Shown here piece after piece: positions 25,305 to 33,989 of a stretch of 64,000 nucleotides of DNA (position 1 is the first letter of the stretch; every line of letters starts with the position of its first letter). The notes under the pieces are model-generated. The model was not told the origin of the DNA, ran no database searches, and was given only the letters and a program-made list of their open reading frames with translations. Origin of the DNA: Flavobacterium dankookense (GTDB taxonomy: Bacteria; Bacteroidota; Bacteroidia; Flavobacteriales; Flavobacteriaceae). A program made the position numbers and the translations under genes. The stretch lies in the NCBI RefSeq assembly GCF_004362665.1, contig NZ_SNXR01000014.1:62001-126000 (forward strand), written 5' to 3'.

Positions 25305-26372
25305 ATGGCGCACAATATCAAACCTGGAGTTGCAACTGGCGATGAAGTTCAAGCAATTTTTAACTACGCAAAAGAAAAAGCATTTGCTCTACCAGCAGTA
25401 AACGTAATTGGTTCAAGTACTATCAATGGCGTTCTGGAAACCGCAGCAAAACTGAATGCTCCAGTGATAATTCAATTTTCAAATGGAGGCGCAGCATACA
25501 ACGCTGGGAAAGGTTTGTCTAACGAAGGTCAAAAAGCAGCTATTCTTGGTGGAATTGCTGGAGCAAAACATGTTCATACTTTGGCGGAAGCTTATGGCGC
25601 AACTGTAATTCTTCATACTGATCATTGTGCAAAAAATCTTTTACCATGGATTGATGGTTTATTAGATGCTTCTGAAAAACATTTTGCAGAAACAGGAAAA
25701 CCATTATTTTCTTCGCACATGATTGATTTATCAGAAGAACCATTACATGAAAATATCGAAATCTGTAAAGAATACTTAGCTCGAATGAGCAAAATGGGTA
25801 TGACTTTAGAAATCGAATTAGGAATAACTGGTGGTGAAGAAGATGGCGTTGACAACTCTGACGTAGATAGTTCAAAATTATACACCCAACCAGAAGAAGT
25901 AGCTTATGCTTATGAAGAACTAATGAAAGTTTCTCCTAAATTTAGTATTGCTGCAGCTTTTGGAAATGTTCACGGTGTTTACAAACCAGGAAACGTAAAA
26001 TTAACTCCAAAAATCTTGAAAAATTCTCAAGATTATGTTCAAAATAAATTCAACACAGGTCACAATCCAGTTGATTTTGTTTTCCATGGTGGTTCAGGTT
26101 CTACAATTGAAGAAATTAGAGAAGCTATTGGTTATGGTGTAATCAAAATGAATATTGATACTGACTTACAATTTGCTTTCACAGAAGGTATTCGTGACTA
26201 TATGACTTCAAAAATTGATTACTTAAAAACTCAAATTGGTAGTCCAGAAGGAGCCGATTCTCCTAACAAAAAACATTACGATCCAAGAAAATGGATACGT
26301 GAAGGCGAAATGACTTTCAACAAAAGACTGGAACAAGCATTTGCTGACTTGAATAACGTAAACACATTATAA
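25305..26372 (+). CDS. fbaA: Class II fructose-bisphosphate aldolase
   Basis: This 355-residue zinc-dependent aldolase of glycolysis and gluconeogenesis starts at 25305 (MAHNIKPGVATGDEVQAIF). It has the zinc/substrate segments typical of the FbaA subgroup: VIQFSNGGAAYNAGKG, VILHTDHCAKNLLPW (metal-binding His), LEIELGITGGEEDGVDN, GNVHGVYKPGNV, FHGGSGSTIEEI and KMNIDTDLQ. Its length matches E. coli FbaA. The preceding 15 codons from a TTG lie in the promoter. accD follows after 84 bases, separated by a heptamer array. Confidence 0.96.
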   Translation: MAHNIKPGVATGDEVQAIFNYAKEKAFALPAVNVIGSSTINGVLETAAKLNAPVIIQFSNGGAAYNAGKGLSNEGQKAAILGGIAGAKHVHTLAEAYGATVILHTDHCAKNLLPWIDGLLDASEKHFAETGKPLFSSHMIDLSEEPLHENIEICKEYLARMSKMGMTLEIELGITGGEEDGVDNSDVDSSKLYTQPEEVAYAYEELMKVSPKFSIAAAFGNVHGVYKPGNVKLTPKILKNSQDYVQNKFNTGHNPVDFVFHGGSGSTIEEIREAIGYGVIKMNIDTDLQFAFTEGIRDYMTSKIDYLKTQIGSPEGADSPNKKHYDPRKWIREGEMTFNKRLEQAFADLNNVNTL

Positions 26373-26375
26373 TAA

Positions 26376-26452
26376 TTTAGAATTTAGAATTTAGAATTTA
26401 GAACTTTTGTTCCTCTAATTCTGAATTCTGATTTCTGACTTCTAACTTCAAG
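26376..26452. repeat. Heptamer array between fbaA and accD
   Basis: Eleven 7-base units fill 77 bases in one phase: four exact TTTAGAA units (26376-26403), two transitional units, then ATTCTGA/TTTCTGA/CTTCTAA-type units that are roughly complementary to the first block, so the array can fold back. It ends 4 bases before the accD ATG. Confidence 0.8.
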
Positions 26453-26456
26453 AATT

Positions 26457-27311
26457 ATGGCTTGGTTTAAAAGAAAAGAAAAAGGTATTACTACTGCAAC
26501 TGAGGACAAAAAAGATGTTCCAAAAGGTTTGTGGTATAAATCGCCAACAGGGAAAATTATCGATACCGATGAATTAGCACGAAATCTTTGGGTTAGTCCA
26601 GAAGATGATTTTCATGTTAGAATTGGCAGTAAGGAATATTTTGAAATCTTGTTTGACAACAATGAATTCAAAGAATTAGATGCAAAAATGACAGCCAAAG
26701 ATCCTTTAGGATTTGTGGACACTAAAAAATATTCGGATCGATTGAAAGACGCCATCGAAAAAACAGGATTGAAAGATGCTGTTCGAACTGGCGTTGGAAA
26801 ATCTAAAGGAAAAGATTTAGTGGTTTGTTGTATGGATTTTGCCTTTATTGGTGGTTCGATGGGTGCTGTTGTTGGAGAAAAAATTGCACGTGGAATTGAT
26901 TATGCTATCAAAAACAAAACACCATTTGTAATGATTTCAAAATCGGGTGGAGCGAGAATGATGGAAGCTGCGTATTCATTAATGCAATTAGCTAAAACCT
27001 CTGCAAAATTGGCTCAATTGGCCGAAGCTAAAATTCCTTATATTTCCTTGTGTACCGATCCAACAACGGGTGGAACAACTGCTTCGTATGCGATGTTAGG
27101 TGATATTAATATTTCTGAACCTGGTGCATTGATTGGGTTTGCCGGACCAAGAGTTGTTCGTGATACTACAGGAAAAGATTTACCAGAAGGTTTTCAAACG
27201 GCTGAATTTGTTTTGGATCATGGTTTTCTAGATTTTATTTCCCACAGAAAAGAATTGAAAGACAAAATAAATCTATATATCGATTTGATTTTAAATCAAG
27301 AGGTTCGCTAG
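26457..27311 (+). CDS. accD: Acetyl-CoA carboxylase carboxyltransferase, beta subunit (zinc-ribbon Cys lost)
   Basis: This 284-residue carboxyltransferase subunit transfers CO2 from carboxybiotin to acetyl-CoA in the first step of fatty-acid synthesis. The crotonase-like core is intact ([70 protein letters not shown]). The N-terminal region aligns with the E. coli zinc ribbon, but the positions of the four cysteines read KSPTGK and VSPEDDFH, so no zinc site remains. This region contributes to nucleic-acid binding in E. coli AccD. The alpha subunit gene is not adjacent. Confidence 0.94.
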   Translation: MAWFKRKEKGITTATEDKKDVPKGLWYKSPTGKIIDTDELARNLWVSPEDDFHVRIGSKEYFEILFDNNEFKELDAKMTAKDPLGFVDTKKYSDRLKDAIEKTGLKDAVRTGVGKSKGKDLVVCCMDFAFIGGSMGAVVGEKIARGIDYAIKNKTPFVMISKSGGARMMEAAYSLMQLAKTSAKLAQLAEAKIPYISLCTDPTTGGTTASYAMLGDINISEPGALIGFAGPRVVRDTTGKDLPEGFQTAEFVLDHGFLDFISHRKELKDKINLYIDLILNQEVR

Positions 27312-27342
27312 TTAGCGTTTTACTTCTACCCTATTATAAATT

Positions 27343-27366
27343 AACCCATTGCATTAGCTCTGGGTT
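27343..27366 (+). terminator. accD terminator
   Basis: AACCCA (27343-27348) pairs with TGGGTT (27361-27366) and is followed by eight T, 31 bases after the accD stop. The stem is short. Confidence 0.7.
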
Positions 27367-27417
27367 TTTTTTGTATTTTATTTTTTGCTTTTAGTTTTAT
27401 ATTTCATTGAGTTTGTT

Positions 27418-27626
27418 CTGAAACGGCGGTTGCAAAGATTGAATTGGCGGACGGAATAATTGAAACGGTGGATGTAAGTTTTAGAATGGCGGATGCAAAC
27501 TTTGAAACCGCGGACGCAAAATTTGAAACTGCGGACGGAAGTTTTGAAAGGCGGACACAAACATTGAAATTGCGGACGGAAGTTTTAAAATGGTGGACGC
27601 AATAATTGAAAAGTTGGATCAGAGTT
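27418..27626. repeat. 21-bp tandem array, 10 units (GCGGACG type)
   Basis: Ten units begin TTGAAA and carry a GCGGACGCAA-type core. Nine are 21 bases long and one (27544-27563) is 20. The core is markedly richer in G and C than the surrounding DNA. The array lies in the 600-base gap after the accD terminator. The rest of the gap (27627-27912) holds only a -7 element and AT-rich sequence. Confidence 0.9.
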
Positions 27627-27696
27627 TTATAAAAAAGGTTGACTACTTTAAAAAAAACTTAAACACTGTGGAACTAAAATGATAGTAATTTTTGAA

Positions 27697-27704
27697 TATA
27701 TTTG
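27697..27704 (+). promoter_or_regulatory. -7 promoter element upstream of the unknown exported protein
   Basis: TATATTTG, exact match, about 210 bases before the next gene, so assignment to that gene is uncertain. Confidence 0.35.
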
Positions 27705-27912
27705 AAATACATTTAATTAAATGCGTAAAGTCTTTAAACTTTAGACAATCGAATTTATTGCACAAAGTCAAGACATTTGAGTAGTGTAGTACTAAAAATA
27801 AACTTTAAGGAACTGGAAAACCATCTTCCCAAAGAAGTTTTACCAATATATTTTCAAATGCTATATCACCAATTCCTTCTGCAATTATTCAAGTTACAAT
27901 AAAACAAATATC

Positions 27913-28371
27913 ATGTTTAAATATAAATCAACACCAGTAATACTATTAATTCTAATATCTCTTTTTTTTACTTTTATTTATTTTGTTAATAAATCAAGTA
28001 ATGTAGAAGTAAAAAAGAACAAAGAGTTAATGAAAAACAATATTGAATTCTCTGGAATAATAACAAATATAAATATCTCTAATAATCACGCATTTGGTAT
28101 TATGCAGTTGAAAATTGATAAAACAAATAAAGCAAAATTTAATCCAATTGCGGATGATAAACTATTTCCTTATGCAATTAATGATTCTATAGCAGAAATT
28201 TATCATTTTATTCCTTTAGAATTAAAAAAAGGTTATAAAGCAATAATAAAATCTAACTCCAAAATTATATCATTTTATGATAAAGATAAATTTTTGTTTG
28301 AATGGGAAATATCTATAATTAGTTCCGAAACTGATAAAAAATTCGTAAAGGAAAATACTATCATAAAATAA
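27913..28371 (+). CDS. Unrecognised membrane-anchored or exported protein, 152 residues
   Basis: I do not recognise this protein. It begins with a Lys-containing N-terminus and one hydrophobic helix (residues 9-27, PVILLILISLFFTFIYFV) that could be an uncleaved anchor. The rest is soluble, beta-rich and Lys/Ile/Asn-rich (FSGIITNINISNNHAFGIM, FIPLELKKGYKAIIKSNS). The segment pattern suggests a small beta-barrel or OB-like fold outside the membrane, but that is inference. Very low GC and isolation between repeats may point to a recently acquired or fast-evolving gene. A normal start and uninterrupted frame support it being real. Confidence 0.65.
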   Translation: MFKYKSTPVILLILISLFFTFIYFVNKSSNVEVKKNKELMKNNIEFSGIITNINISNNHAFGIMQLKIDKTNKAKFNPIADDKLFPYAINDSIAEIYHFIPLELKKGYKAIIKSNSKIISFYDKDKFLFEWEISIISSETDKKFVKENTIIK

Positions 28372-28447
28372 GTTAAAGTACCAAAGTGGTAATGTATCAA
28401 AGTTAGTTATGAAAGAAACCAAGAAAAAAAATGGAAAATCAATTAGC

Positions 28448-28530
28448 CACTATGGAAGTGGAAATCCTCGCAGAGATTGGAACGAACAGCGGGAAAAAGG
28501 ATAGCATGAATGCGCAAGCGATTCGCTCCT
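28448..28530 (-). repeat. Dispersed stem-like repeat, copy B
   Basis: Read on the minus strand it has GCGAATCGCTTGCGCATT, a short spacer, then TTCCCGCTGTTCGTTCCAATCT and GGATTTCCACTTCCAT (written in pieces of one element). It is the same order as copy C at 59.5 kb, with a much shorter loop. It lies just beyond the 3' end of the permease gene. Confidence 0.75.
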
Positions 28531-28538
28531 AAAATTGA

Positions 28539-29795
28539 TTACATTCCACTACGGATAGCTTCAACAGGATCGAGTTGTGAAGCGGAAATAGCAGGAAGTA
28601 TTCCAGAAATAAGTCCAATAACCGCAGCAAGACCTGTTCCGAGAATTATATTACCAAGACCTAGAACAAATTCGAAATCTAAAACACTGCTGAGTATCAT
28701 TGCTATTATCCAAACTAGGAATAACCCAATCATTCCTCCTATTACACAAAGAATTATCGCTTCGAAAAGGAACTGAAAAAGGATAAATTTGTTTTTTGCG
28801 CCAAGCGATTTTTGTATCCCAATTAAGTTGGTTCGTTCTTTAACAGACACAAACATAATATTGGCTATTCCAAAACCGCCAACGAGCAATGAAAAACCAC
28901 TAATCATCCATCCGCCAGCTTCTAACGAACCAATAACTCCATCAATCATATCGGTAAATCCTGAGAGAATGTCTAAAAAGAAATTGTCAATTTCTCCTTG
29001 CTTTACGCCACGATAATTGCGGATTTTTTGTGTTATTTCACCTTTTACGGCATCAACATCTGCTTCTTTTTCAGGTTTTATTACAATAACTGGTAGAAAA
29101 TTTTTACCATTATCTCCAAAAAGTCTTCTTAAAAAGTTCACAGGTAAAAAGACAGAGTCGTCATCACTATCACCTAAACCCATGCTTTGTCCTTTTTTCT
29201 TGGTAACACCAATTACTTTTAGATTTTTTCCATAAATTCGAACCGATTTACCCACTGGATCTATATCGCCAAACAAACCTTCTGCAATGGTATATCCTAA
29301 AACAATTACACCACTTGCCGCATTTGACTCGGCTTCGTTAAAAAAACGACCGTTGTTGATTTCCATTCTTTGAATATCGGCAAATTCATGAGTTACAGGA
29401 ACAACATTCAAATCGGACACGGTTTTACCTTCGTATTTTATACTTTCGCGAGAGAACATAAAATACTGATAACAAAGGTTTTCGACATTTTTTAAGTTGT
29501 TCTTAAGGTATTGAAACTCTTCATAATTGACTTCTGGAAATTGCTCTCGTTTCCAATATGGAATTTCGGAAGGACCAAAAGGTTGACTCTTCAAATACAT
29601 AGTATTTTTATCTAAGGAACTTAAATCAGCTTTTATTTTTTTATCCAAAGAGTCAACTGCAGCAAGCACTGCAATGATGGAAAATATACCAATTGTTACT
29701 CCGAGTAGTGACAACATTGTGCGCAGTTTGTTGTTTCGCAAGGCATTCATTGCAAATCCAAAACTCTCTTTAAGTAGCCGAAAATATAGAATCAT
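28539..29795 (-). CDS. MacB/FtsX-type ABC transporter permease
   Basis: This 418-residue permease has the MacB topology: one N-terminal membrane helix (NNKLRTMLSLLGVTIGIFSI), a large periplasmic MacB_PCD domain (about residues 45-280), then three helices of the FtsX domain with the signatures NIMFVSVKERTNLIGIQKSLG and a final ISASQLDPVEAIRSG. Such proteins act with a cytoplasmic ATPase in mechanotransmission (macrolide, lipoprotein or peptide export). No ATPase or periplasmic adaptor gene is adjacent, so it either works with a partner elsewhere or belongs to a split system. Substrate unknown. Confidence 0.9.
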   Translation of the reverse strand: MILYFRLLKESFGFAMNALRNNKLRTMLSLLGVTIGIFSIIAVLAAVDSLDKKIKADLSSLDKNTMYLKSQPFGPSEIPYWKREQFPEVNYEEFQYLKNNLKNVENLCYQYFMFSRESIKYEGKTVSDLNVVPVTHEFADIQRMEINNGRFFNEAESNAASGVIVLGYTIAEGLFGDIDPVGKSVRIYGKNLKVIGVTKKKGQSMGLGDSDDDSVFLPVNFLRRLFGDNGKNFLPVIVIKPEKEADVDAVKGEITQKIRNYRGVKQGEIDNFFLDILSGFTDMIDGVIGSLEAGGWMISGFSLLVGGFGIANIMFVSVKERTNLIGIQKSLGAKNKFILFQFLFEAIILCVIGGMIGLFLVWIIAMILSSVLDFEFVLGLGNIILGTGLAAVIGLISGILPAISASQLDPVEAIRSGM

Positions 29796-29903
29796 TTGTA
29801 CTTATTTATGGATTGGTAAATTTCAAAAAAAATAGTTAGAAAATAAGCTTTTTATCGCATTAAATGATTGGTATGTCTTTTATGAGAAATGTTACAAAAG
29901 TTC

Positions 29904-29935
29904 TTTGTCATTTGATGCTAAAAAAACTACTTTTG
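29904..29935 (+). promoter_or_regulatory. purH promoter with both elements
   Basis: TTTG at 29904-29907 (-33 type), a 20-base spacer, and an exact TACTTTTG -7 element at 29928-29935, 23 bases before the purH ATG. This is the most complete Bacteroidota-type promoter in the window. The nearby purine gene role suggests purine control, but no riboswitch fold is evident. Confidence 0.75.
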
Positions 29936-29957
29936 TGCGCTTAATCACAACTACAAA

Positions 29958-31490
29958 ATGAGTACAACAAAAACTATTAAATCGGCACTAATTTCTGTCT
30001 TTTCTAAAGATGGATTAGAACCAATTGTTCGCAAACTACACGAACAAAACGTAACGCTATATTCTACTGGCGGCACAGAAGAATTTATCAAAAACCTAGG
30101 AATTCCAGTAGTTCCTGTTGAAGAAGTTACTTCATTTCCAGAAATTCTTGGTGGACGAGTAAAAACATTGCACCCAAAAATTTTTGGTGGTATTTTAAAC
30201 CGTCAAGATAATGCTTCAGACATAGCTGAAATGAAGGATTTTGAAATTCCTCAAATTGATTTGGTTATTGTTGATTTATATCCTTTTGAAAAAACGGTTG
30301 CCTCTGGCGCAAGTGAAGCCGATATTATTGAAAAAATTGATATTGGTGGTATTTCATTAATTCGTGCTACTGCAAAAAACTTTAAAGACACTGTTATTGT
30401 TGCATCAGTTAATGAATATGCTTATTTGCTGGAATTAATTTCAACACAAAATGGCGAAACAACCCTAGAACAAAGACGTTTGTTAGCAACGAAAGCATTT
30501 AATACTTCATCTCATTACGATTCCGCTATTTTTAATTATTTCAACCAAAATCAGGAAGAAACGGTTTTGAAAATTAGTGAACAAAATGGTCAAGTACTTA
30601 GATATGGTGAAAATCCACATCAAAAAGGATTTTTCTTTGGTGATTTTGAAGCGATGTTTACCAAATTGCACGGAAAAGAATTGTCATACAACAATTTATT
30701 AGACGTTGATGCAGCAGTAAATTTGATTTTAGAATTCAAAGAAAACGAACCCACTTTTGCTATTTTAAAACACAACAACGCTTGTGGATTGGCTACAAGA
30801 AGTACAATGAAAGAAGCTTATTTAACGGCATTAGCTTGCGATCCAACCTCGGCTTTTGGTGGCGTTTTAATTGCGAATGGAACAATTGACGAAGCCACAG
30901 CAATTGAAATTAATTCGCTTTTTTGTGAAGTGGTTATCGCACCAAGTTTTGACGAAAAAGCCATTACTATTTTATCTGAAAAGAAAAACAGAATTATTTT
31001 GGTTCAAAATGAAGTTGCTTTACCTCAAACTAATGTGAGAACTTGTTTGAATGGTGTTTTAGTTCAAGAAAGAAATAACATTACGGACAATAAATCACAC
31101 CTAAATTACGTTACTACTATACAGCCAACGGAACAAGAAATAGAAGATTTATTATTTGCCTCAAAAATTTGTAAAAACACTAAATCAAACACGATTGTTT
31201 TTGCAAAAAATGGTACATTAGTTGCCTCAGGAACTGGACAAACCTCTCGTGTGGATGCATTGAAACAAGCAATTGAAAAAGCAACAACTTTTGGATTTGA
31301 CTTAAAAGGTGCTGTGATGGCAAGTGATGCTTTCTTTCCGTTTCCTGATTGTGTAGAAATAGCTCATAATGCTGGAATAACTGCCGTAATTCAACCTGGC
31401 GGTTCGATAAAAGACGAATTGAGTATTAATTTTTGCAACGAAAATAAAGTTGCAATGGTATTTACAGGAACACGTCATTTTAAACATTAA
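29958..31490 (+). CDS. purH: Bifunctional AICAR transformylase / IMP cyclohydrolase
   Basis: This 510-residue enzyme carries out the last two steps of IMP synthesis. The N-terminal MGS-like IMP cyclohydrolase domain (residues 1-150) shows SALISVFSKDGLEPIV, YSTGGTEEFIK and GGRVKTLHPKIFGGIL. The C-terminal AICAR transformylase domain has LRYGENPHQKGFF, the catalytic KHNNACGLA, and SDAFFPFPDCVE. Both domains are full length. It is followed by mreB with a separate -7 element. Confidence 0.97.
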   Translation: MSTTKTIKSALISVFSKDGLEPIVRKLHEQNVTLYSTGGTEEFIKNLGIPVVPVEEVTSFPEILGGRVKTLHPKIFGGILNRQDNASDIAEMKDFEIPQIDLVIVDLYPFEKTVASGASEADIIEKIDIGGISLIRATAKNFKDTVIVASVNEYAYLLELISTQNGETTLEQRRLLATKAFNTSSHYDSAIFNYFNQNQEETVLKISEQNGQVLRYGENPHQKGFFFGDFEAMFTKLHGKELSYNNLLDVDAAVNLILEFKENEPTFAILKHNNACGLATRSTMKEAYLTALACDPTSAFGGVLIANGTIDEATAIEINSLFCEVVIAPSFDEKAITILSEKKNRIILVQNEVALPQTNVRTCLNGVLVQERNNITDNKSHLNYVTTIQPTEQEIEDLLFASKICKNTKSNTIVFAKNGTLVASGTGQTSRVDALKQAIEKATTFGFDLKGAVMASDAFFPFPDCVEIAHNAGITAVIQPGGSIKDELSINFCNENKVAMVFTGTRHFKH

Positions 31491-31496
31491 TTTGTT

Positions 31497-31504
31497 TAAC
31501 TTTG
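31497..31504 (+). promoter_or_regulatory. mreB -7 promoter element
   Basis: TAACTTTG, exact match, only 6 bases after the purH stop and 41 bases before the mreB ATG. It gives the rod-shape cluster its own start point. Confidence 0.65.
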
Positions 31505-31545
31505 TACGTTAAAATTTTATAAACATTTAAACCCTTAAAAGCAGT

Positions 31546-32574
31546 ATGGGATTTTTTGATTTCATGACCGAGGATATAGCGATTGACCTTGGTACAGCCA
31601 ACACACTGATAATTCACAATGACAAAGTTGTAATTGATAGTCCATCAATTGTAGCACGCGATCGAATATCGGGAAAAATTATAGCTGTTGGTAAAGAAGC
31701 CAACATGATGCAAGGTAAAACCCATGAGAATATAAAGACAATTCGACCATTGAAAGATGGCGTAATTGCAGATTTTGATGCGTCTGAAAAAATGATTTCG
31801 ATGTTTATCAAAAGTATTCCAGCTTTAAAGAAAAAAATGTTTACTCCAGCATTGCGCATGGTAGTTTGTATTCCATCTGGAATTACTGAAGTAGAAATGC
31901 GTGCGGTAAAAGAAAGTTGTGAACGCGTAAACGGAAAAGAAGTTTATCTAATCCACGAACCAATGGCTGCTGCTATTGGTATTGGTATTGATATTATGCA
32001 ACCAAAAGGAAACATGATTGTAGATATTGGTGGTGGAACAACTGAAATTGCCGTTATTGCCTTAGGCGGAATTGTTTGTGACAAATCAGTAAAAATTGCT
32101 GGTGACGTTTTTACAAACGATATCGTGTACTACATGAGAACACAACACAATTTATTTGTTGGAGAAAGTACAGCAGAGAAAATTAAAATTACAATTGGTG
32201 CTGCTACTGACGATTTAGAAACTCCACCAGATGATATGTCGGTTCAAGGTCGAGATTTATTGACTGGAAAGCCTAAACAAGTTGAAGTTTCTTATCGTGA
32301 AATTGCCAAAGCTTTAGATAAATCTATTCAACGTATTGAAGATGCCATCATGGAAACGTTATCACAAACGCCTCCAGAATTAGCTGCCGATATTTATAAC
32401 ACTGGTATTTATCTTGCTGGCGGTGGATCGATGTTGAGAGGTTTGGACAAACGTATTTCTCAAAAAACCGATTTACCCGTTTACATTGCTGAAGATCCAT
32501 TAAGAGCTGTAGTTCGTGGCACAGGAATGGCACTTAAAAATATTCCTAAGTTTAGAAGTATACTTATAAAATAA
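31546..32574 (+). CDS. mreB: Rod shape-determining actin homologue MreB
   Basis: This 342-residue actin-fold ATPase forms short membrane-bound filaments that orient lateral wall synthesis. The phosphate-1 loop (AIDLGTANTLI), CIPSGITEVEMRAV, the phosphate-2 region (MIVDIGGGTTEIAVIALGG) and the adenosine motif (IYLAGGGSMLRGLD) are all intact. It opens the cluster mreB-mreC-mreD-mrdA-rodA, which encodes the complete core elongation machine except RodZ. The MreB-MreC gap of 88 bases holds a heptamer array. Confidence 0.97.
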   Translation: MGFFDFMTEDIAIDLGTANTLIIHNDKVVIDSPSIVARDRISGKIIAVGKEANMMQGKTHENIKTIRPLKDGVIADFDASEKMISMFIKSIPALKKKMFTPALRMVVCIPSGITEVEMRAVKESCERVNGKEVYLIHEPMAAAIGIGIDIMQPKGNMIVDIGGGTTEIAVIALGGIVCDKSVKIAGDVFTNDIVYYMRTQHNLFVGESTAEKIKITIGAATDDLETPPDDMSVQGRDLLTGKPKQVEVSYREIAKALDKSIQRIEDAIMETLSQTPPELAADIYNTGIYLAGGGSMLRGLDKRISQKTDLPVYIAEDPLRAVVRGTGMALKNIPKFRSILIK

Positions 32575-32580
32575 ATAATT

Positions 32581-32650
32581 TCAATCTTTAAATTCCAAAT
32601 TCTAAAATAAATAATTACATTTATTGGGATTTGGAATTTGAGATTTTTAT
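32581..32650. repeat. Heptamer array between mreB and mreC
   Basis: Ten 7-base units in one phase, such as CCAAATT, CTAAAAT, TTTGGAA and TTTGAGA. Arms AAATTCCAAAT (32590-32600) and ATTTGGAATTT (32629-32639) are perfect complements 28 bases apart. The T-run after the second arm could make it a weak terminator inside the cluster. Confidence 0.7.
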
Positions 32651-32662
32651 AACTTTTTAAAA

Positions 32663-33490
32663 ATGCAGCAAATATTTAGTTTCCTGATAAAAAACAGTTA
32701 TCGACTACTGTTTTTGCTGCTATTGGTTTTATCACTAAGTTTAACTATACAATCTCATTCATATCACAAAAGTAAAGTTATTAGCTCTGCTAATTTTTTG
32801 ACTGGTGGTGTTTATCAAAAGATTAATAATGTTAATGAATATTTTAATCTTAAATCTCAAAATGATGAATTGGCAAATGAGAATGCCCGACTAAAAGCAT
32901 TACTTTTCAATAAAAAAGACACAACAAAATTGCCTGAACTTGACTCCATCAAAGGAGTTAAGAAAAATGATGTCATCATCTCTAAAGTAATTCATAACTC
33001 CTATAGTGTTCTTGAAAATTATTTAACTATTAATACGGGTTCAAAAGCTGGCTTAAAGCAAGACATGGGTGTTATCAATAGTGCAGGAATTATAGGGATT
33101 ATAGACAACACTTCGCCAAACTACTCTACCGTTATAAGCATTTTAAACGTGCAATCGAAAATCAATGCTAAGATTAAAAAATCCAATCATTTTGGCTCCT
33201 TAATTTGGAACGGAAAAAGTACAGGTTTTGTTCAATTGATTGATGTTCCGAGATTAGCAGGTGTTCGCAAAGGCGATACAATTGTAACTGGTGGACAATC
33301 GCATATTTTTCCTGAAAACATAGGCATCGGAACTATTGATAAAGTTTATATCGACGATGAAACTAATTATTATACACTTGACATCAAACTATTTAACGAT
33401 ATGACCAACTTAGGTTATGTTTATATCATTAAAAATAAAGATAGAGAAGAAATCATCCAACTAGAAGATAAAACAAAGAAAAATGAATAG
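32663..33490 (+). CDS. mreC: Rod shape-determining protein MreC
   Basis: This 275-residue bitopic inner-membrane protein links MreB to the periplasmic synthases. It has one N-terminal membrane helix (residues 10-30), a coiled coil (about 55-85, NLKSQNDELANENARLKAL), and the paired beta-barrel MreC domain from about 110 (VISKVIHNSYSVLENYLTIN, GIIGIIDNTSPNYSTVISIL, RKGDTIVTGGQSHIFPENIGIG). The end overlaps the mreD start by 8 bases. Confidence 0.95.
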   Translation: MQQIFSFLIKNSYRLLFLLLLVLSLSLTIQSHSYHKSKVISSANFLTGGVYQKINNVNEYFNLKSQNDELANENARLKALLFNKKDTTKLPELDSIKGVKKNDVIISKVIHNSYSVLENYLTINTGSKAGLKQDMGVINSAGIIGIIDNTSPNYSTVISILNVQSKINAKIKKSNHFGSLIWNGKSTGFVQLIDVPRLAGVRKGDTIVTGGQSHIFPENIGIGTIDKVYIDDETNYYTLDIKLFNDMTNLGYVYIIKNKDREEIIQLEDKTKKNE

Positions 33491-33989
33491 TGCTTTATTG
33501 ACCAATATCGCCCGTTTTATCTTGTTGCTTTTAGCACAGGTTTTGATTTTCAATCGCATTGATTTATTCGGTTTTATCAATCCGTTTCCTTATATTTTGT
33601 TCATTATTCTTTATCCAGTTAATGGAAATAAAACAGGATTGCTTGTTGCTAGTTTCTTTTTAGGATTAATCATGGATATGTTCTGGAACTATGGTGGTGT
33701 TCATGCAGCATCTTGTTTGGTTCTCGCCTATTTTAGACCATCTATTTTTAAATTTTCTTTTGGATTAAGTTATGAATACCAAACCGTTAAACTAAATGAT
33801 GTTCTAACACCTGAACGATTTTCATTTATATTAATTGCGGTAGTTATTCATCATTTTACGCTATTTGTGCTAGAGGTTTTCAAGATTAGTTTTCTATGGG
33901 ATATTTTTCTAAGAACACTTTTGAGTACTCTTTTCACGATTATTACTTGTATTATCATTATCTATATCATAAAGCCAAATAAACGATGA
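33483..33989 (+). CDS. mreD: Rod shape-determining protein MreD
   Basis: This 168-residue polytopic membrane protein has five to six predicted helices (for example FILLLLAQVLIFNRIDLFGF and IILYPVNGNKTGLLVASFFLG). It is a conserved accessory of the elongation complex that binds MreC. Sequence is weakly conserved in this family; the position between mreC and mrdA, with overlaps of 8 and 4 bases, is the main evidence. The segment LGLIMDMFWNYGGVHAASC matches the MreD core. Confidence 0.93.
   Translation: MNSALLTNIARFILLLLAQVLIFNRIDLFGFINPFPYILFIILYPVNGNKTGLLVASFFLGLIMDMFWNYGGVHAASCLVLAYFRPSIFKFSFGLSYEYQTVKLNDVLTPERFSFILIAVVIHHFTLFVLEVFKISFLWDIFLRTLLSTLFTIITCIIIIYIIKPNKR

Noticed and set aside
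27378..27560. 60-codon minus-strand frame over the GCGGACG array
   Set aside because: It is the same effect of a 21-base period, giving seven-residue Arg/Phe-rich repeats without any start context.
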